A stretch of 64,000 nucleotides of DNA from Mortierella alpina (Eukaryota > Mortierellomycota > Mortierellomycetes > Mortierellales > Mortierellaceae), in NCBI GenBank assembly GCA_029449245.1, contig JANATF010000013.1, positions 1,178,001-1,242,000 of the forward strand. Reading direction: 5' to 3'. Numbering within the stretch: position 1 is the first letter of the stretch; each line of letters begins with the position of its first letter. The notes under the pieces were generated by a model. It searched no databases. It saw only the letters and a list, made by a program, of their open reading frames with translations, and was not told the origin of the DNA. The position numbers and the translations under genes were made by a program. Of this stretch, positions 1-11,239 are shown piece after piece.

Positions 1-620
1 TGGGGGACACTTAGAAAGCCTCAGCGGGCTATCTCTTCGCTGCTCTAAATATCGAAGCATGGGTGATGGGGAACACTTAGAAAGCCTCAGCGGTCTACAC
101 TCTTCCCCGCTTTAAATATCGAAGGATGAGTGATGGGGGACACTTAGAAAGCCTCAGCGGGCTATCTCTTCGCCGCTCTAATATCGAAGCATGAGTGATG
201 GGGGACACTTTGAAAGCCTCAGCGGGCTATCTCTTCGCTGCTCTAAATATCGAAGGATGAGTGATGGGGGACACTTAGAAAGCCTCAGCGGGCTATCTCT
301 TCGCTGCTCTAAATATCGAAGCATGAGTGATGGGGGACACTTAGAAAGCCTCAGCGGGCTATCTCTTCGCTGCTCTAAATATAGAAGCATGAGTGATGGG
401 GAACACTTAGAAAGCCTCAGCGGACTACACTCTTCCCCGCTTTAAATATCGAAGGATGAGTGATGGGGGACACTTAGAAAGCCTCAGCGGGCTATCTCTT
501 CGCTGCTCTAAATATCGAAGCATGAGTGATGGGGGACACTTAGAAAGCCTCAGCGGGCTATCTCTTCGCTGCTTTAAATATCGAAGGATGAGTGATGGGG
601 AACACTTAGAAAGCCTCGGT
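1..620. repeat. 66-bp tandem repeat array, about 9.5 copies, cut by window edge
   Basis: Copies begin near 59, 126, 191, 257, 323, 389, 456, 522 and 588, with a partial copy before and after. The unit is 66 bp, with 65- and 67-bp variants. Two unit types occur. The common type reads 'ctatctcttcgctgctctaa' in its middle; the rarer one reads 'ctacactcttccccgcttta'. The rare type is seen at 59-125 and 389-455, five units apart, so the array appears to have grown in blocks of about 330 bp. Because 66 is a multiple of three, several frames on both strands stay open through the array. I treat those frames as artefacts and see no gene here. The repeat continues past the left edge. Confidence 0.95.
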
Positions 621-3600
621 GGAGCCAACCACTTGAAAAAACACCTTTTTTGGGGTGCGAAGACAGACCACCTCCTCGTGGTGCACCCTGGGCAGCTGGG
701 GGCAATGCTCTCTTGTTTTTCAGAGTAGCACCCCTAGCTGGCGAAGAGTCTGTTATCCTCTGGGCGAGCTGTGTGTATCAGCCATGTGTTCGAATTTGGG
801 TAGTGCAAAAAAAAAATAGACTTGGAAATTTTATTCCTTGGTCTGTGCAGAAGCCATGCCTTGAGCTCCTTTTTTGACGAATGTTCAGCGGCACATATAC
901 TTTTCGACCATGTGCGGACTTTATCTTGATACTCACTTTTCTTGATCCTGCTTTCCTTCTAACGCTCATAGTTACCATGGGTGATGTTCACCTCATCGCC
1001 ATACCGAAAGTCAACAGGAGAAGGCCGCTAAAAACCAGAGCCAAGTGCGCTTCTCCTTGTCCAACTTACATCTTTTGTGCTATCTGTTTTACTCTACCTC
1101 TCAGCGCATGCAGTTCGTATCACAGTTGATAGAATGCTCGGTACACAGGACAAAGTACAATAAAGCGGTCGATGGTACAGATTGACACTCGCGTTTATTC
1201 TTACAAGTCGACAACAGGACACAAGAGAAACCATCACTTCGATGGTACAGATTGACACTCGCGTTTATTCTTACAAGTCGACAACAGGACACAAGAGAAA
1301 CCATCACCTCTCGCCATCTATTTCTCTCTCTATCCCTGTGTCTCTCTCCCGCTCTCTCCTTCGCAGTTCAGATCTCCCGCATTTTTTCGGACCACTTGCA
1401 TTCATCCCCTTCATGATTCACTTGATTCCACCACCACCACGTGTCAACGCCTCAGTCGACAGAGATCTCCCATGCTGTCCCAGTATCTGTCGAGTATAAG
1501 CTGGTCTCTACTGTCCTCCTCCTATTGCTCTTGCTGCTGCTCTCTGGTGCAAATGAGGCTGGCTATGCTGCTGTTGCGCCAATCGCGGCCCTCGCGATCG
1601 ATCTCCTTCTCACATCGTTCGCCAATCCTTTACGCTCAGGTCGCGCTGCCACCACCACCACCACCACCACAAACATTTTCTGGGACATGGGTCTTGGAAG
1701 AGCTGCGGCTGCAGCCATTGCAGAAGCGAAAGGCTGTATAGGAAGAGCGCATCGCCAAGGGCTTCTCTACCATCAACGAACGGGTCCATTCCACAACTCA
1801 GACAGTGAAGATGCGAAAAACAAGAAAGGAGGAGCATCGATATGACATTCTCATTTCTGCTCGTACAAGGATCACTTTACTCACACAAAGCTACTGTGCA
1901 TTCCTGTTCTACTCTCGAAATTTGACAATCCTGACTCAGTGCACTACGCGCGATCACGAAGTTATCGCGACCCGAAAAGGGTAAACAACAACTACTAGTA
2001 GCGTCTGTTTCAAAGCAATACGTCGTATTGCCTTGGTCCGTGCAACAACGACAAAGAGGCATGATTGATCCAGGCACAGCGGGGTGCTGCCGCTATCACA
2101 CTTTTAAATAGTGATCGAAAGAGCCATATGTTCACTCCGCCTTCCACGCACTCGCCTCGAACGTGTCGAAGCCCAAATAATAACCGTACCTTTTTCCTCG
2201 AGCGCAGCTGTTAATGTTTTTTGAGCTCTGACGCTGACACACAACGCCAAGGTCGAAGGCAGGCCGAGGATGTCATAAGGTCGCTTGTAGAATTGCTGGG
2301 GTGCTTGCTGCGGCAGTTTGTAGTGCCCTGGAGTGTTTTTTTAGGTGGAGGTGGACGGAGCAAGGGGTCGCTGAGGTGACGACGAGCAGGAAGCGGAGGA
2401 AGTGGAGTAGGTGATTAAGTACATGTGCGTGTTCTCAAAAGAGAGAGAGAGAGAGAGGAGAGAGAACTTACCAGTGCCGCTTGCAACTGGACTTGGAGAG
2501 CGGAGAGAAAAAGTAGAACGAGGCGACGAAGCGCAAGGTCAGAGTGAAAACATCCAAGCAAAGGCGGGAAGATTCGGTGGACGTGCTGAGCACGCGGAAG
2601 CCTATTAAATCGGCGGTTCAGAAACACAGGCGTCATAGGATGCGTCGCTAGAGACGATCCTGGTCATTTATGGATTGTCATTATCTTCTCGCAGACTTGG
2701 CAGATGTGGGCTATATGCATCACCCTTTCTCCGCACCCTGCATTGTCCGCTGATATCAAGCGGCTCATCATGTTTTTCATATCTCGCAATACTGCTCACC
2801 TTCTTAGTCAATGCATCTGTAATATACAGAGCCACGAGCTCATCTTGTGCGGGCCTGGGCTCTAGCTCTCATGCATTCTTTGAGCGATATTCCAAATCTG
2901 TAGAATAGTGACATGTGGACCACCCACACCGCTCATTCACATTTGTGTCTCCGCCCTCTTGCTCCAGCTCGAATGCATCATACAGTAGGTATATCCTGCG
3001 CTGTGTGTTTTTTTAGGGCCAGCAAGTGACAATTTGTATCGTTTACGCCCACAAACATATTTGCGCACTCATTTCTATTTTGCGCCGTATATTACCCCGT
3101 AGATCAGGAAGTGCAGAGAGCGATGGACTTGATTCAGGAGCACTAAGTCGGAATGAAGATAGTCCTGGACGACTAGAGTATCGCAGACTAATTTGGTGCG
3201 TATAGTGGTGGAGGAGCCCTGTTCTTCGAGATCGACGCATATGGCACAGATTTAAAAATAGACAGCAAGCACAGCCCAAGGGCGATTATCCAAAATCAAC
3301 AGCACTAGCCACTCTGGAGAATCGAAAAAGTATGTAAAAGTTTAACAGCCAAAGCCGAAAGGTACACGCCCCAGAGCTTAGGCGGCGAATGATTTGTTTT
3401 TTGTGTATAAAGAAGGGGTGACAATCCTCGCAAGCAAAGAGCATAATATAATCCAGTCCTGCTACTACTACATAGACTAGTGTTGCATGACCACGATATG
3501 TTTACTTGAGTGTATCTGTTCGGAGGAAGAAATGTGCTGACAGAAAGTACTTGAGATGGGCGGGACATAAACATGAAGGCAAACGGTAAAGCTGGCGGGA

Positions 3601-4209
3601 GCTGAGGGATGTACATGTAGCGGTTTCTTGGCGCTGACGCGTGAGGTTCAGCCAGAATTCTTTTAAGGTTGTGGCTGTTGGGTCATGGATGGCGGTGTTG
3701 AGATGCACCGTGTGCGTGGAAGAAAGATCACTCGAGAAGAAGCAAGGAGGCCGCGAATTTTGCTAAGGATTGAAAATAGGCTAAGTTTGATTGATTGATT
3801 GTGAGAGTACCCAGAGTGGATGAAGGGACAGGGTCCAAGACGACGACAAAAGCAAGGAGCTCGGTGCGTGGAGATTGCTCATTTTGGCTGGGAAGGTTTA
3901 GGTCTGTTCAGGCTTCGCCGCCTGTCTATACTTTTTTTTCTTTTTGACTAGCAGTGCCAATGGTGGGAGGCACAGGCATGAAGGAGAGTGGAGAAGAAAA
4001 AGGCTCAAGCTCGTGGAAGGCAGTGTAGAGACGAAGGTTGACGAAGGTTGGCATGCACATAGGACAGAGAGGGCGACTGGTACAGTACATGTACATAGGC
4101 GTTTTTTTTTTTTTTTTTTTTTTTTTTTTCTTTGTTGTGCTTGTGAGACCAAGGTTATTATTAGTGTGGATGAATTCAGTGGGCTGTTGGTTGGGCACAC
4201 CACCTCCCG
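621..4209. other. intergenic, no supported gene
   Basis: No confident gene was found in this 3.6-kb stretch. It holds a 70-bp tandem duplication (listed separately), a short GA microsatellite near 2440-2462, and a run of 28 T residues at 4102-4129 just upstream of the TMEM198 promoter. A 134-codon open frame at 1441-1845 contains runs of Leu and Thr made by simple triplet repeats and has no recognisable domain. Confidence 0.6.
1169..1308. repeat. tandem duplication of 70 bp, two copies
   Basis: 1169-1238 is followed directly by 1239-1308, nearly base for base; both start 'tcgatggtacagattgacac'. Only two copies are present, which suggests a recent local slippage or duplication. No gene overlaps it with confidence. 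Confidence 0.95.
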
Positions 4210-4218
4210 TATAAAAGG
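4210..4218 (+). promoter_or_regulatory. TATA box for the TMEM198-like gene
   Basis: A TATAAAAGG motif lies 182 bp upstream of the ATG at 4392. It is followed by pyrimidine-rich sequence typical of a fungal transcript leader. Confidence 0.6.
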
Positions 4219-4391
4219 AACAACAGTCGGGGACCTCATCACCCACCCATCACATCTCTCTCTTTCTCCCAACTGTCTCTCGGCACCTGCCCTCTCCTCA
4301 CTCAAAACACTCATACCCTTCCCTGCTCCTGCTCCGCCACCTCGATACCAACGCTTAACGAGCAGACAAACACACCGCAGCAGCACACACA

Positions 4392-5754
4392 ATGGCATCA
4401 TTACAAGCCAGGTCCTTGGCCTTCTTGGCCTTCATGCTCTGCTTTCTCACATCTGTCCTCGCAGCACCCGGCGACGACGTCCAAATTCAGGCACCCGACC
4501 CTACTGGCAAAGACGGTGGTATGTAATCCAGTCACTTCGTTCAACCAGAGTGCTCCACGCGTGTGGGAACTTCCTCGCCCATGGGCTTTTCCCTGCCCCC
4601 TTTTCCAGCTTGCAACGTTGGTCCTGGAGTGTATGCAGTATTGCCTTATTTCGAGTATCAACCATCCTTATGCAGCCTAGTGTTGTTGGGCTGAACGAAG
4701 AAGAATCTTATCAGCCTGCCTTCCGCCAAGAAGCAGAAGCCTTGCGCCATTCGATGTAGAACACATTGTTTGACTCGGAGCCAACAGCCAAGTGCCTTTT
4801 GAGCGCACTTACTGCCCCTTAGGATCTCTCTCCCTGTTGCTGTTCGGAACGCCGCTTTGGTTCTGTGCGCGGTTCACAGATACCGAGACTACTGCTAACG
4901 TGCCCTTTTTACTCCATCATCTAGCTCTCTTCAAGATCACTGTCAGCGGAACGATTGTGGCTATTGTACTGATGGTCGCTGGATTCCTGTTTGCATTCTT
5001 TGGCCACAAGTTCTTCAAGATCACTCTTTTCCTCGCTGGGTTCTACGTCTTCAGTAAGTGCCGTATTGGTGCCCCCCCCCCGTCTAATGCCAGTGTGGGT
5101 CAAAGTGTGGCAGTGCCCCTAATCACCACCTGTCTTTTTTTAATCTCCCATCAACGAATAGGCACGCTTGCTTGGATCGCGCTCAGGAACGCTGAGCCAA
5201 CCGCTGGATACGGCACCAACGCACAGTGGATCTATCTCGGTGTTGCAGGTGCGGCCGGTATCTTGGGAGGCGGCCTCTTTTTGTGCTTCTGGCGTCTTGG
5301 ATTTGCTGCTATCGGCGCCATTGCTGGATTCTACTTGGCCATCTTCATCCTCTCCTGGGCCTCCCAGGGAGTCATCTCTAACGGCACCGGGCGCACCATC
5401 TTCATTGTTGCCTGCGTTATCGTCGGCATCATCCTCACGTTCTTTGTGGAGCGACATGTGATCATTATCGGCACTGCGATTGTCGGCTCTGGATCCTTCT
5501 TTGTCGGTCTGGACAACTTTATCAACACTGGCTTCTCGGTTGCTTTCACCGAGTTCCTGTCGGGCAAAGGCCACCAGGCTCTTTTGGGCACCGATGGCTA
5601 CCAGGTATCTCCTAAGGTCTACGGAATGCTCGCTGGTACGCTGGCCATGATGGTGATTGGAACCTGCTTCCAGTACTACAAGCACCGTGGATCGTGGGTC
5701 CCCAAGACTCACCGCCCTCACTACCAGGCTCAGCCTTCGTACCAGCATGTCTAA
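4392..5754 (+). CDS. TMEM198/DUF4203-family multi-pass membrane protein
   Basis: Three exons: 4392-4518, 4925-5053 and 5162-5754. Both introns follow GT-AG (donors GTATGT and GTAAGT) and the phases agree, giving 282 residues. The start has a hydrophobic signal sequence of about 24 residues ending LTSVLAA. Roughly seven Gly-rich membrane segments follow, then a short basic, Tyr/Gln-rich tail. This matches the layout of the TMEM198/DUF4203 family, which fungi have as a signal peptide plus a seven-helix bundle. The fungal proteins have no settled function; animal TMEM198 has been linked to Wnt signalling, which should not be carried over. A TATA box at 4210 supports the start. The family call rests on architecture and motif feel, not on a search. 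Confidence 0.85.
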
Positions 5755-6041
5755 GTTCCGTCAATGCATCCAATTTCATATTGCCCTTGAATCATAATAA
5801 AAAAGCTGTACATATTCTTTTTTCTTCTGTATCCAAAGAGGCGCGGGAGGAGTGCGGAGCGTCGCTCTACAGAGGAGGTTGTTGTGCGAGCTGTTCGTTG
5901 TGGTGCTCGTGCTTCCTGATCGCATGTGCTTTAGATGAAGGCCCTGATCGTCCTTCACTCCACCCTTTGTTCTCACATTATCACACCACACCACACACCA
6001 CACCACACACCACACACCATACCCGCCACCAAAGACCAACC

Positions 6042-7282
6042 ATGCTTGTCAAGGAATCATTCGTCGACCTTCAGACCTCATCTGGCCCGATGCGCACCTA
6101 CATCTACCAGCCCAACTTGCCCGACTACCCCGAGGCCAAGTTTCCTGGCGTCGCTGTCTTTACTGGTAATGCAGTACACCTTGCGGGATCAAGGAATCGA
6201 GTTAATTTACCTCTTCTTCCAGTCTAACAGCAGTCTCTCTTCATCCATCGCCATCCGCATTGTGCAGAGATTTACCAGGTGACCGGTCCTCTTGATCGCT
6301 TCTGCAGGTACTGTGAAACTCACCCATGCGCTCGTACAAACGCGCTCTGCAGGTTTTGAGGCTGCTCTCACGGCGACTTGAGCTGTCACTCACCCATGGT
6401 CCCTATTTTCACTCCCCCCATAGACAAATTGCCAGTCAGGGATATGTCGTGGCGTGCAATGAATCCTTTCACGAGTTTGAGCCTTTAGGCACGCCTCTTG
6501 CCTACGATGTTCTTGGAACCGGTAACAACAGCAGTGCAGCTTCTCTGTCGGTTCCTGAGCAGATGGCCTCTGCGGTCCTATTGCAAGCACTGACGCTTTA
6601 CTTCGGTATCCATATTTCTTCTCGTAGACAAGGGCAATCTGTACAAGGTCGAAAAAGAGCTACCTGCATACGATGAGGATGCGACAGTAGTGATTGACCA
6701 CTTGATGAGCCGCCCCGACTGCACTGGAAAGATTGGTGCGACTGGCATGTGTCTCGGTGGACATTTGGCATTCCGCGTAGGTGGCCCGTCTTTTGCAGGA
6801 AATGGAACGCCTTGAAGTCTTTCTGCGTTCCTTTTTCTCACAGTACCTTTGTTGATTTGGTGCATGATCATGAATAGGCTGCGTTCGATCCCCGCGTGCT
6901 TGCCAGTGTTTGCTATTTCGCTACAGACATCCACTCCGAGACTTTGGGCAAAGGCAAAAAGTCCAACTCCCTGGCGCGTGTTCCTGAGATTCAGGGAGAG
7001 GTCGTCATGATCTTTGGAAAGCAAGATAACCATGTTCCTAGAGCAGGAAGGGATTTGATCCGCAAGACGCTTGAGGATGCAGACGTAACGACCACTTTCT
7101 TGGAGGTCCAGGCTCAGCATGCGTTCATCCGTGACGAGCTTAGCAAGGGTAGATACGATGCTGCGATCACAAAGGTCTGCTTTGAGCTGTTGCTGGAGCT
7201 GTTCCACAGGAATTTGCATCTTGATCTGGGCGCGCGTAGGGGATCCAAGATCAATACCAAGGATATGCCATTGGTGTGCTAG
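6042..7282 (+). CDS. dienelactone-hydrolase-family alpha/beta hydrolase
   Basis: Five exons: 6042-6165, 6268-6307, 6424-6521, 6628-6776 and 6878-7282. All junctions are GT-AG and in phase, giving 271 residues. The catalytic triad typical of dienelactone hydrolases is visible. The nucleophile is Cys129 in GATGMCLGGH, the acid is Asp187 in FGKQDNHVP, and His218 lies in VQAQHAF. YDVLGTDKGN before the nucleophile and PAYDEDA after it are also typical of the fungal branch. Bacterial relatives open dienelactone rings in aromatic breakdown. The fungal proteins are cytosolic and mostly uncharacterised, so the substrate is unknown. No signal peptide is seen. Exon 2 is only 40 nt, so automated models may miss it. 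Confidence 0.9.
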
Positions 7283-7422
7283 GAGCTGGGCGACTGGGGG
7301 AAAATCGATAGCCCTGTCAAACGACGCACGCTGGCCTTAATAAAGGCTGTGGGTTGAGAAATTTAGGACTGTGTGCTGAACTTCGCGAAGCTGTATATAC
7401 TGTACACTTCGACCATGAACAA

Positions 7423-7944
7423 ATGCCAACGACAACCATTCAAACCATCGTCGAGATCACAGAGCTCACGGATGCCATCTCGCAACAACCGCTGCAGCAG
7501 AGCCTGCATAAGAATTTGCATATCATCCATGCAATCAACCTCGAGGATGCGGACGACGAATGTGAGGTACTCGAAGCACTGACACACGGCCTTTCTATTT
7601 CACTTCTTAATGCACCTGCGATCAACGCCTGGACGATATCCGCAACATGAGGTCGTCCATCAGAGTCGGTCAACGACGTAGAATTGTATCTGTGCACCAA
7701 CCTTAGACATCTCTCGATGGGGAGCTCTATCTGGACTGTCTTTCCCCTGGCCGCCCGTTCTCTCGGCCTGCTACTGCACCACAATCGGTACTTGACACGT
7801 CTGCACCTGCCGGCCATCATTTTTGACGGAAACGACGAAGCCTCAGGGCAATGTTTGGACGGACTCGCACGGCTGCACTATCTCCAGCACTTGACGTTTC
7901 AGAACAGCGCACCATCACAGAGTACCACACTTTCACTTTTATAG
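7423..7944 (+). pseudogene. F-box/LRR gene relic with an in-frame stop
   Basis: One reading frame is interrupted by a single TGA at 7648-7650 and continues unchanged to a stop at 7944. Its product aligns by eye with the middle of the F-box/LRR protein at 18734-20626. Examples are LHKNLHIIHAINLED against LAQNLHHIRTIDLKH, and LYLCTNLRHLSM against AHCTNLKRLAI. LHYLQHLTF near the end matches NQLQHLTI. The F-box at the N terminus and the second half of the repeat domain are missing. I read it as a truncated, decayed paralogue. Confidence 0.7.
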
Positions 7945-8000
7945 TAAGTACTTTACCTGCACTTATGTTTCTAGGGCACTGCTCCGCCTTGACAGCCACC

Positions 8001-8313
8001 CTACAACGTATATTGTGCAGGTGTTGGTGTGTTCATCCTGGTGAGCGACAATCTCCTCCTCCTCTCATTAATCGCAAGAGAACGGGAGAGATTATCAGGA
8101 AGCATGGTCAAGACTTGTTTGCAGTCTTCAACGGTTGATGGCGTAGATCGTAGCTGGTCGAACTGTTCACAGTTTGGCGCCGTGTAGTCGGGCCCATATC
8201 TTTGTCAACTATCCTACAACGCATAATGTGTAGGTTTGGGTGTGTTCATCCCTGGTGAGCGACAATCTCTCTCATCTTTCGTTAATTGCAGGAGCTGGGA
8301 GAGATTATCAGGA
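8001..8313. repeat. imperfect direct repeat of about 100 bp, two copies
   Basis: 8001-8100 and 8214-8313 share most bases, from 'ctacaacg' to 'gagattatcagga', offset by 213 bp. Each copy contains a 'gtgagcg' followed about 50 bp later by an AT-rich stretch; in the second copy this ends 'aattgcag'. They resemble duplicated exon-intron pieces and may be debris of the preceding F-box/LRR relic. Confidence 0.75.
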
Positions 8314-8590
8314 GACGTAGACTAAGATAATTGCCACCAATGTGTTCCCTGGCAACGAACTCAATGGCAGGTGCCCGTTATATATCGCTGCCTCTTTCTT
8401 AGAAAGTGGTGTTTACCATTTTAATTCTCGCTCCATCTTTACTGCTTGCTTCCTGAGCATTTTTTTCTTTTGTCAGGTATCTCCGTCGTGGCGTATAGTT
8501 AATCCGCCTGTTGCCTCTATAGTACCAGCAACCGTTGCATCCCGGCCCAACGTTTCAGCACCCCCGCTCATCGCCTTTGTTCGCTCAACA

Positions 8591-8808
8591 TGGACTCAAT
8601 TAAAATGAATAAGGACTTGAAGGCATTCGTTACTACGGTCAAAGATCTCGAAAAGACGAATCATTTCCAGTTTTCCGACCTTGGCAACGACTGCGCTCTG
8701 GAATGAACAACAGATCAATGAAGACTCCTTTGTGAAGACACGATACTCGCCATTTTTGATGCTGTGTTTGGGAGCATTCCGAAAGCAAGGACTGATTGGT
8801 AAGAATTG
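8591..8808 (+). pseudogene. degraded coding fragment with a frameshift, unknown family
   Basis: From ATG 8591 one frame encodes MDSIKMNKDLKAFVTTVKDL and continues to a stop near 8704. A one-base shift about 12 bases earlier opens a second frame that reads LWNEQQINEDSFVKTRYSPF onward to a GTAAG. The join is smooth in character, so this may be one frameshifted exon. I do not recognise the family. Confidence 0.3.
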
Positions 8809-8819
8809 ATACAATGAGC

Positions 8820-9330
8820 ATTGTTATCCGCTCCCTACGAGACCAGGATAAACGATTTGTTGCAAGCGCGTGAACACAAACCCGAAAAGAGATGAGGATG
8901 CTCTTCTTTCAAATAAAACTTTACAACAGAGTGCTAATCTCAGCAGATCGACCCAACAGAGCGTCTCTACTGCTTACAATACACCGTTGCTTAAAAATCG
9001 TTTACAATGGATTTATCTCTTCCAATAGTTGAAATTAACATTAGCAAGAGCCTCATAAAGCCTTTCCGCTCTACAAGACCATCCCACGTAATATGATTCA
9101 GGACTTGGAGGTCTATTCGTATTCCACTAAAAATCGGAAAAAGGCGGTAATCGTCGCGTTCTAGCACGGATTCTGACTTAGAGGCGTTCAGCCATAATCC
9201 AAGGGATGATAGCTTCGGGCCATTGCTTGCTCAAGCGGGCCCAAATACCAATTATTCGAATGAACGTTTCCTCGAGGACAAAGTTCAATTACTATTGCAA
9301 CGTTTCATCAGTGTGGTAAAACTAACCTCC

Positions 9331-9361
<31 letters not shown>

Positions 9362-10147
9362 ATTAGTGGGTGAACATACTGAATTCTGCTTCAGCATGAT
9401 AGGAAGTGCCGACATTGAAGGATCAAAAAGCAACGTCGCAAAGAACGCTTGGCTGCCACAAGCCAGTGCCACAAGCCAGTTATCCCTACCTATTTTCACT
9501 TCCCTTACTCTTTCACTTCCCTGGCCCTTTCCCATCCTTTACTCACACCAATCCCTTGCTCTTTTGATCTCGAACTGTTTTGATCTCCTACTCTTTCTCA
9601 ACATGATCACACCAACCCCTTGTGCTTTTGATCTCTTACTCCTGCTCACCAACTCTTTACTCTTTACTATGCCCTCTCCATCCTCTTTATATATTAAGAC
9701 GTATCTTGTACTGACACACATCTTATCCCACCCACTCAACACTCTAAGCTCCAAGCACTCACTCCCTCCACACCTGCAACTACTACTCCAACAGCCATTT
9801 AACAGTACTCGCAACAACTACTACAAGAACCATCAAATCAGTACCTCACAAGAACCGCCGCGCAAACATCTCCTTCTAAGGGGTCCTCACAGGAGCACCA
9901 CAGACTCCAGTCAAGAACGCTCACAAGATTTCTCTCAAAAGCATCAACTCAAGAGCCTCCACACAAAGATCTTACTAGCAAGTGTACCTCGACCTGTTGC
10001 AAGAACACTTGACGGAAATCTCATAAGGTCCCTTTACACCCGTCCCTCCATAGCAACAAGGTGAGATACTCGCCCACTCCCTGCAATCCTTTGCAAGCAG
10101 CTGACTATTGGGAGTGTCGTTCTAAATCTGGTCTCTTGAAAAATTAG
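8820..10147. other. intergenic and probable leader of the next gene
   Basis: No confident coding region. A TATATATTA at about 9688-9696 is followed by a CA/CT-rich leader-like stretch. A possible leader intron runs from a GTGAG near 10061 to the AG at 10146-10147, just before the ATG at 10148. Around 9546-9650 a 'cttttgatct' phrase recurs in an imperfect local duplication. The long open frame over 9366-10064 is Ser/Thr/Leu-rich and unconvincing. Confidence 0.4.
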
Positions 10148-10453
10148 ATGTCTCGTCGTTTTATTGTTGGCATTGTTATGTTCTGGCTCTCTGTCTTGCT
10201 TTGTGTAGCATCACAAGGTTGTTGCCCACCTACGGACAAGTGTCATTCGGCTACCCTCGGACCGAAATGTATGAAGGGGGAACCGTGTCCAGATTGGGTA
10301 AAGGAGGTTGTGGTCTGTTCATGGCCATGTGGTGATGAAAACCTTCCCGATGGGTGCACTAAGTTGCCCAGTAGCGAGATACTTTCTCGTCGTAGTCCAT
10401 GCAGGACTGAAATTATTTGTAATCCTGGGGCATGTGAAGCTGCAAAAGTGTAA
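10148..10453 (+). CDS. small secreted cysteine-rich protein
   Basis: 101 residues. Residues 1-22 look like a signal peptide (hydrophobic core IVGIVMFWLSVLLCVA). The mature part of about 79 residues has eleven cysteines at 25, 26, 32, 41, 47, 57, 61, 70, 85, 91 and 96. An odd number leaves one unpaired or points to a dimer. The pattern differs from the six-cysteine family found elsewhere in this window. No family is recognised. Size, signal and cysteine content fit a secreted, effector-like or antimicrobial protein, but that is inference only. An upstream exon is possible because an AG directly precedes the ATG. Confidence 0.65.
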   Translation: MSRRFIVGIVMFWLSVLLCVASQGCCPPTDKCHSATLGPKCMKGEPCPDWVKEVVVCSWPCGDENLPDGCTKLPSSEILSRRSPCRTEIICNPGACEAAKV

Positions 10454-11239
10454 GTTGTAAACTGTCATGGCAGAGTCGAATATCACGAAGACTCAAGCCT
10501 GTTATCCGAAGGCCAGGACCGTATATTTGTAATCTTTAATGACGCGAAAATCCAGAACTACCCGTAAGGGGAAAAGTGAATAAATTCTTGCGGTGGAGCC
10601 AGAATGCCAAATGATCAAGGGTGGGACACAAAGGGTGGGACATATATGGTCATGGCCGTCGTTGAGAGAGATCAGCCTTGAAGGCGCAGCCTCAGGCTGG
10701 TGGACGAAGTCGCACTGGTTTTGTCTTATAGACACGCGACCCGAGTTGCGCCTTATGTAATAATATTGTTCGTTGATAAGCATGATGGTTGCGCGCCTCA
10801 AGCCTGAGCTATCCAATCAAAGTGATCTCGGTCTCTCTCGGGAAACAGCTATACAGAGTTCAAAGTCAAGCTCCTGTGATAGATCTCGTGCTTGACTTCA
10901 GCTAACCTTGCCATGCCAATGTCTACGTCGAAATGCTCCGCGGGAGCAAGTGTCAGCGCGCCATTAAATAACAGTGCAGCTTGCGCGAGGAACGAGCATA
11001 GGTAGGCAGAGCATGTGCCTTCGTTGGCTGAGGCAGAAGAGTATGAGTATGCTTGCTGTCGTGAACAGGCGTTGTGGTTAGTACTGATGCAATCTCGAAC
11101 TTGCGCCACTCCTCAGTACGCGACATGTTGAGTGATAACGTGCCGCAGTGCTCCTGATGTCAACCTTAATTTTTCTTACTTCAGTCTTTCTCAGCATCTA
11201 ATTGGACTCTTCATTCTCCATTCCCCTATACCAACCGTC
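10454..11239. other. intergenic, nothing recognised
   Basis: Spacer between the secreted cysteine-rich gene and the first F-box/LRR gene. Apart from the phrase 'gggtgggaca' repeated near 10620 and 10634, I see no repeat, RNA gene or convincing open frame. Confidence 0.5.

Noticed and set aside
1-620. CRISPR-like array
   Set aside because: The units are contiguous and nearly identical over their whole 66 bp, with no unique spacers. This is a plain tandem repeat in a eukaryotic genome.
1441-1845. 134-codon open frame as a gene
   Set aside because: The run of leucines and the run of threonines come from simple triplet repeats, and two overlapping frames are equally open. No domain or splice evidence.
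3944-4759. 271-codon open frame
   Set aside because: It runs through a 28-base poly-T tract, the TATA box, the first exon and the first intron of the TMEM198-like gene in another frame.
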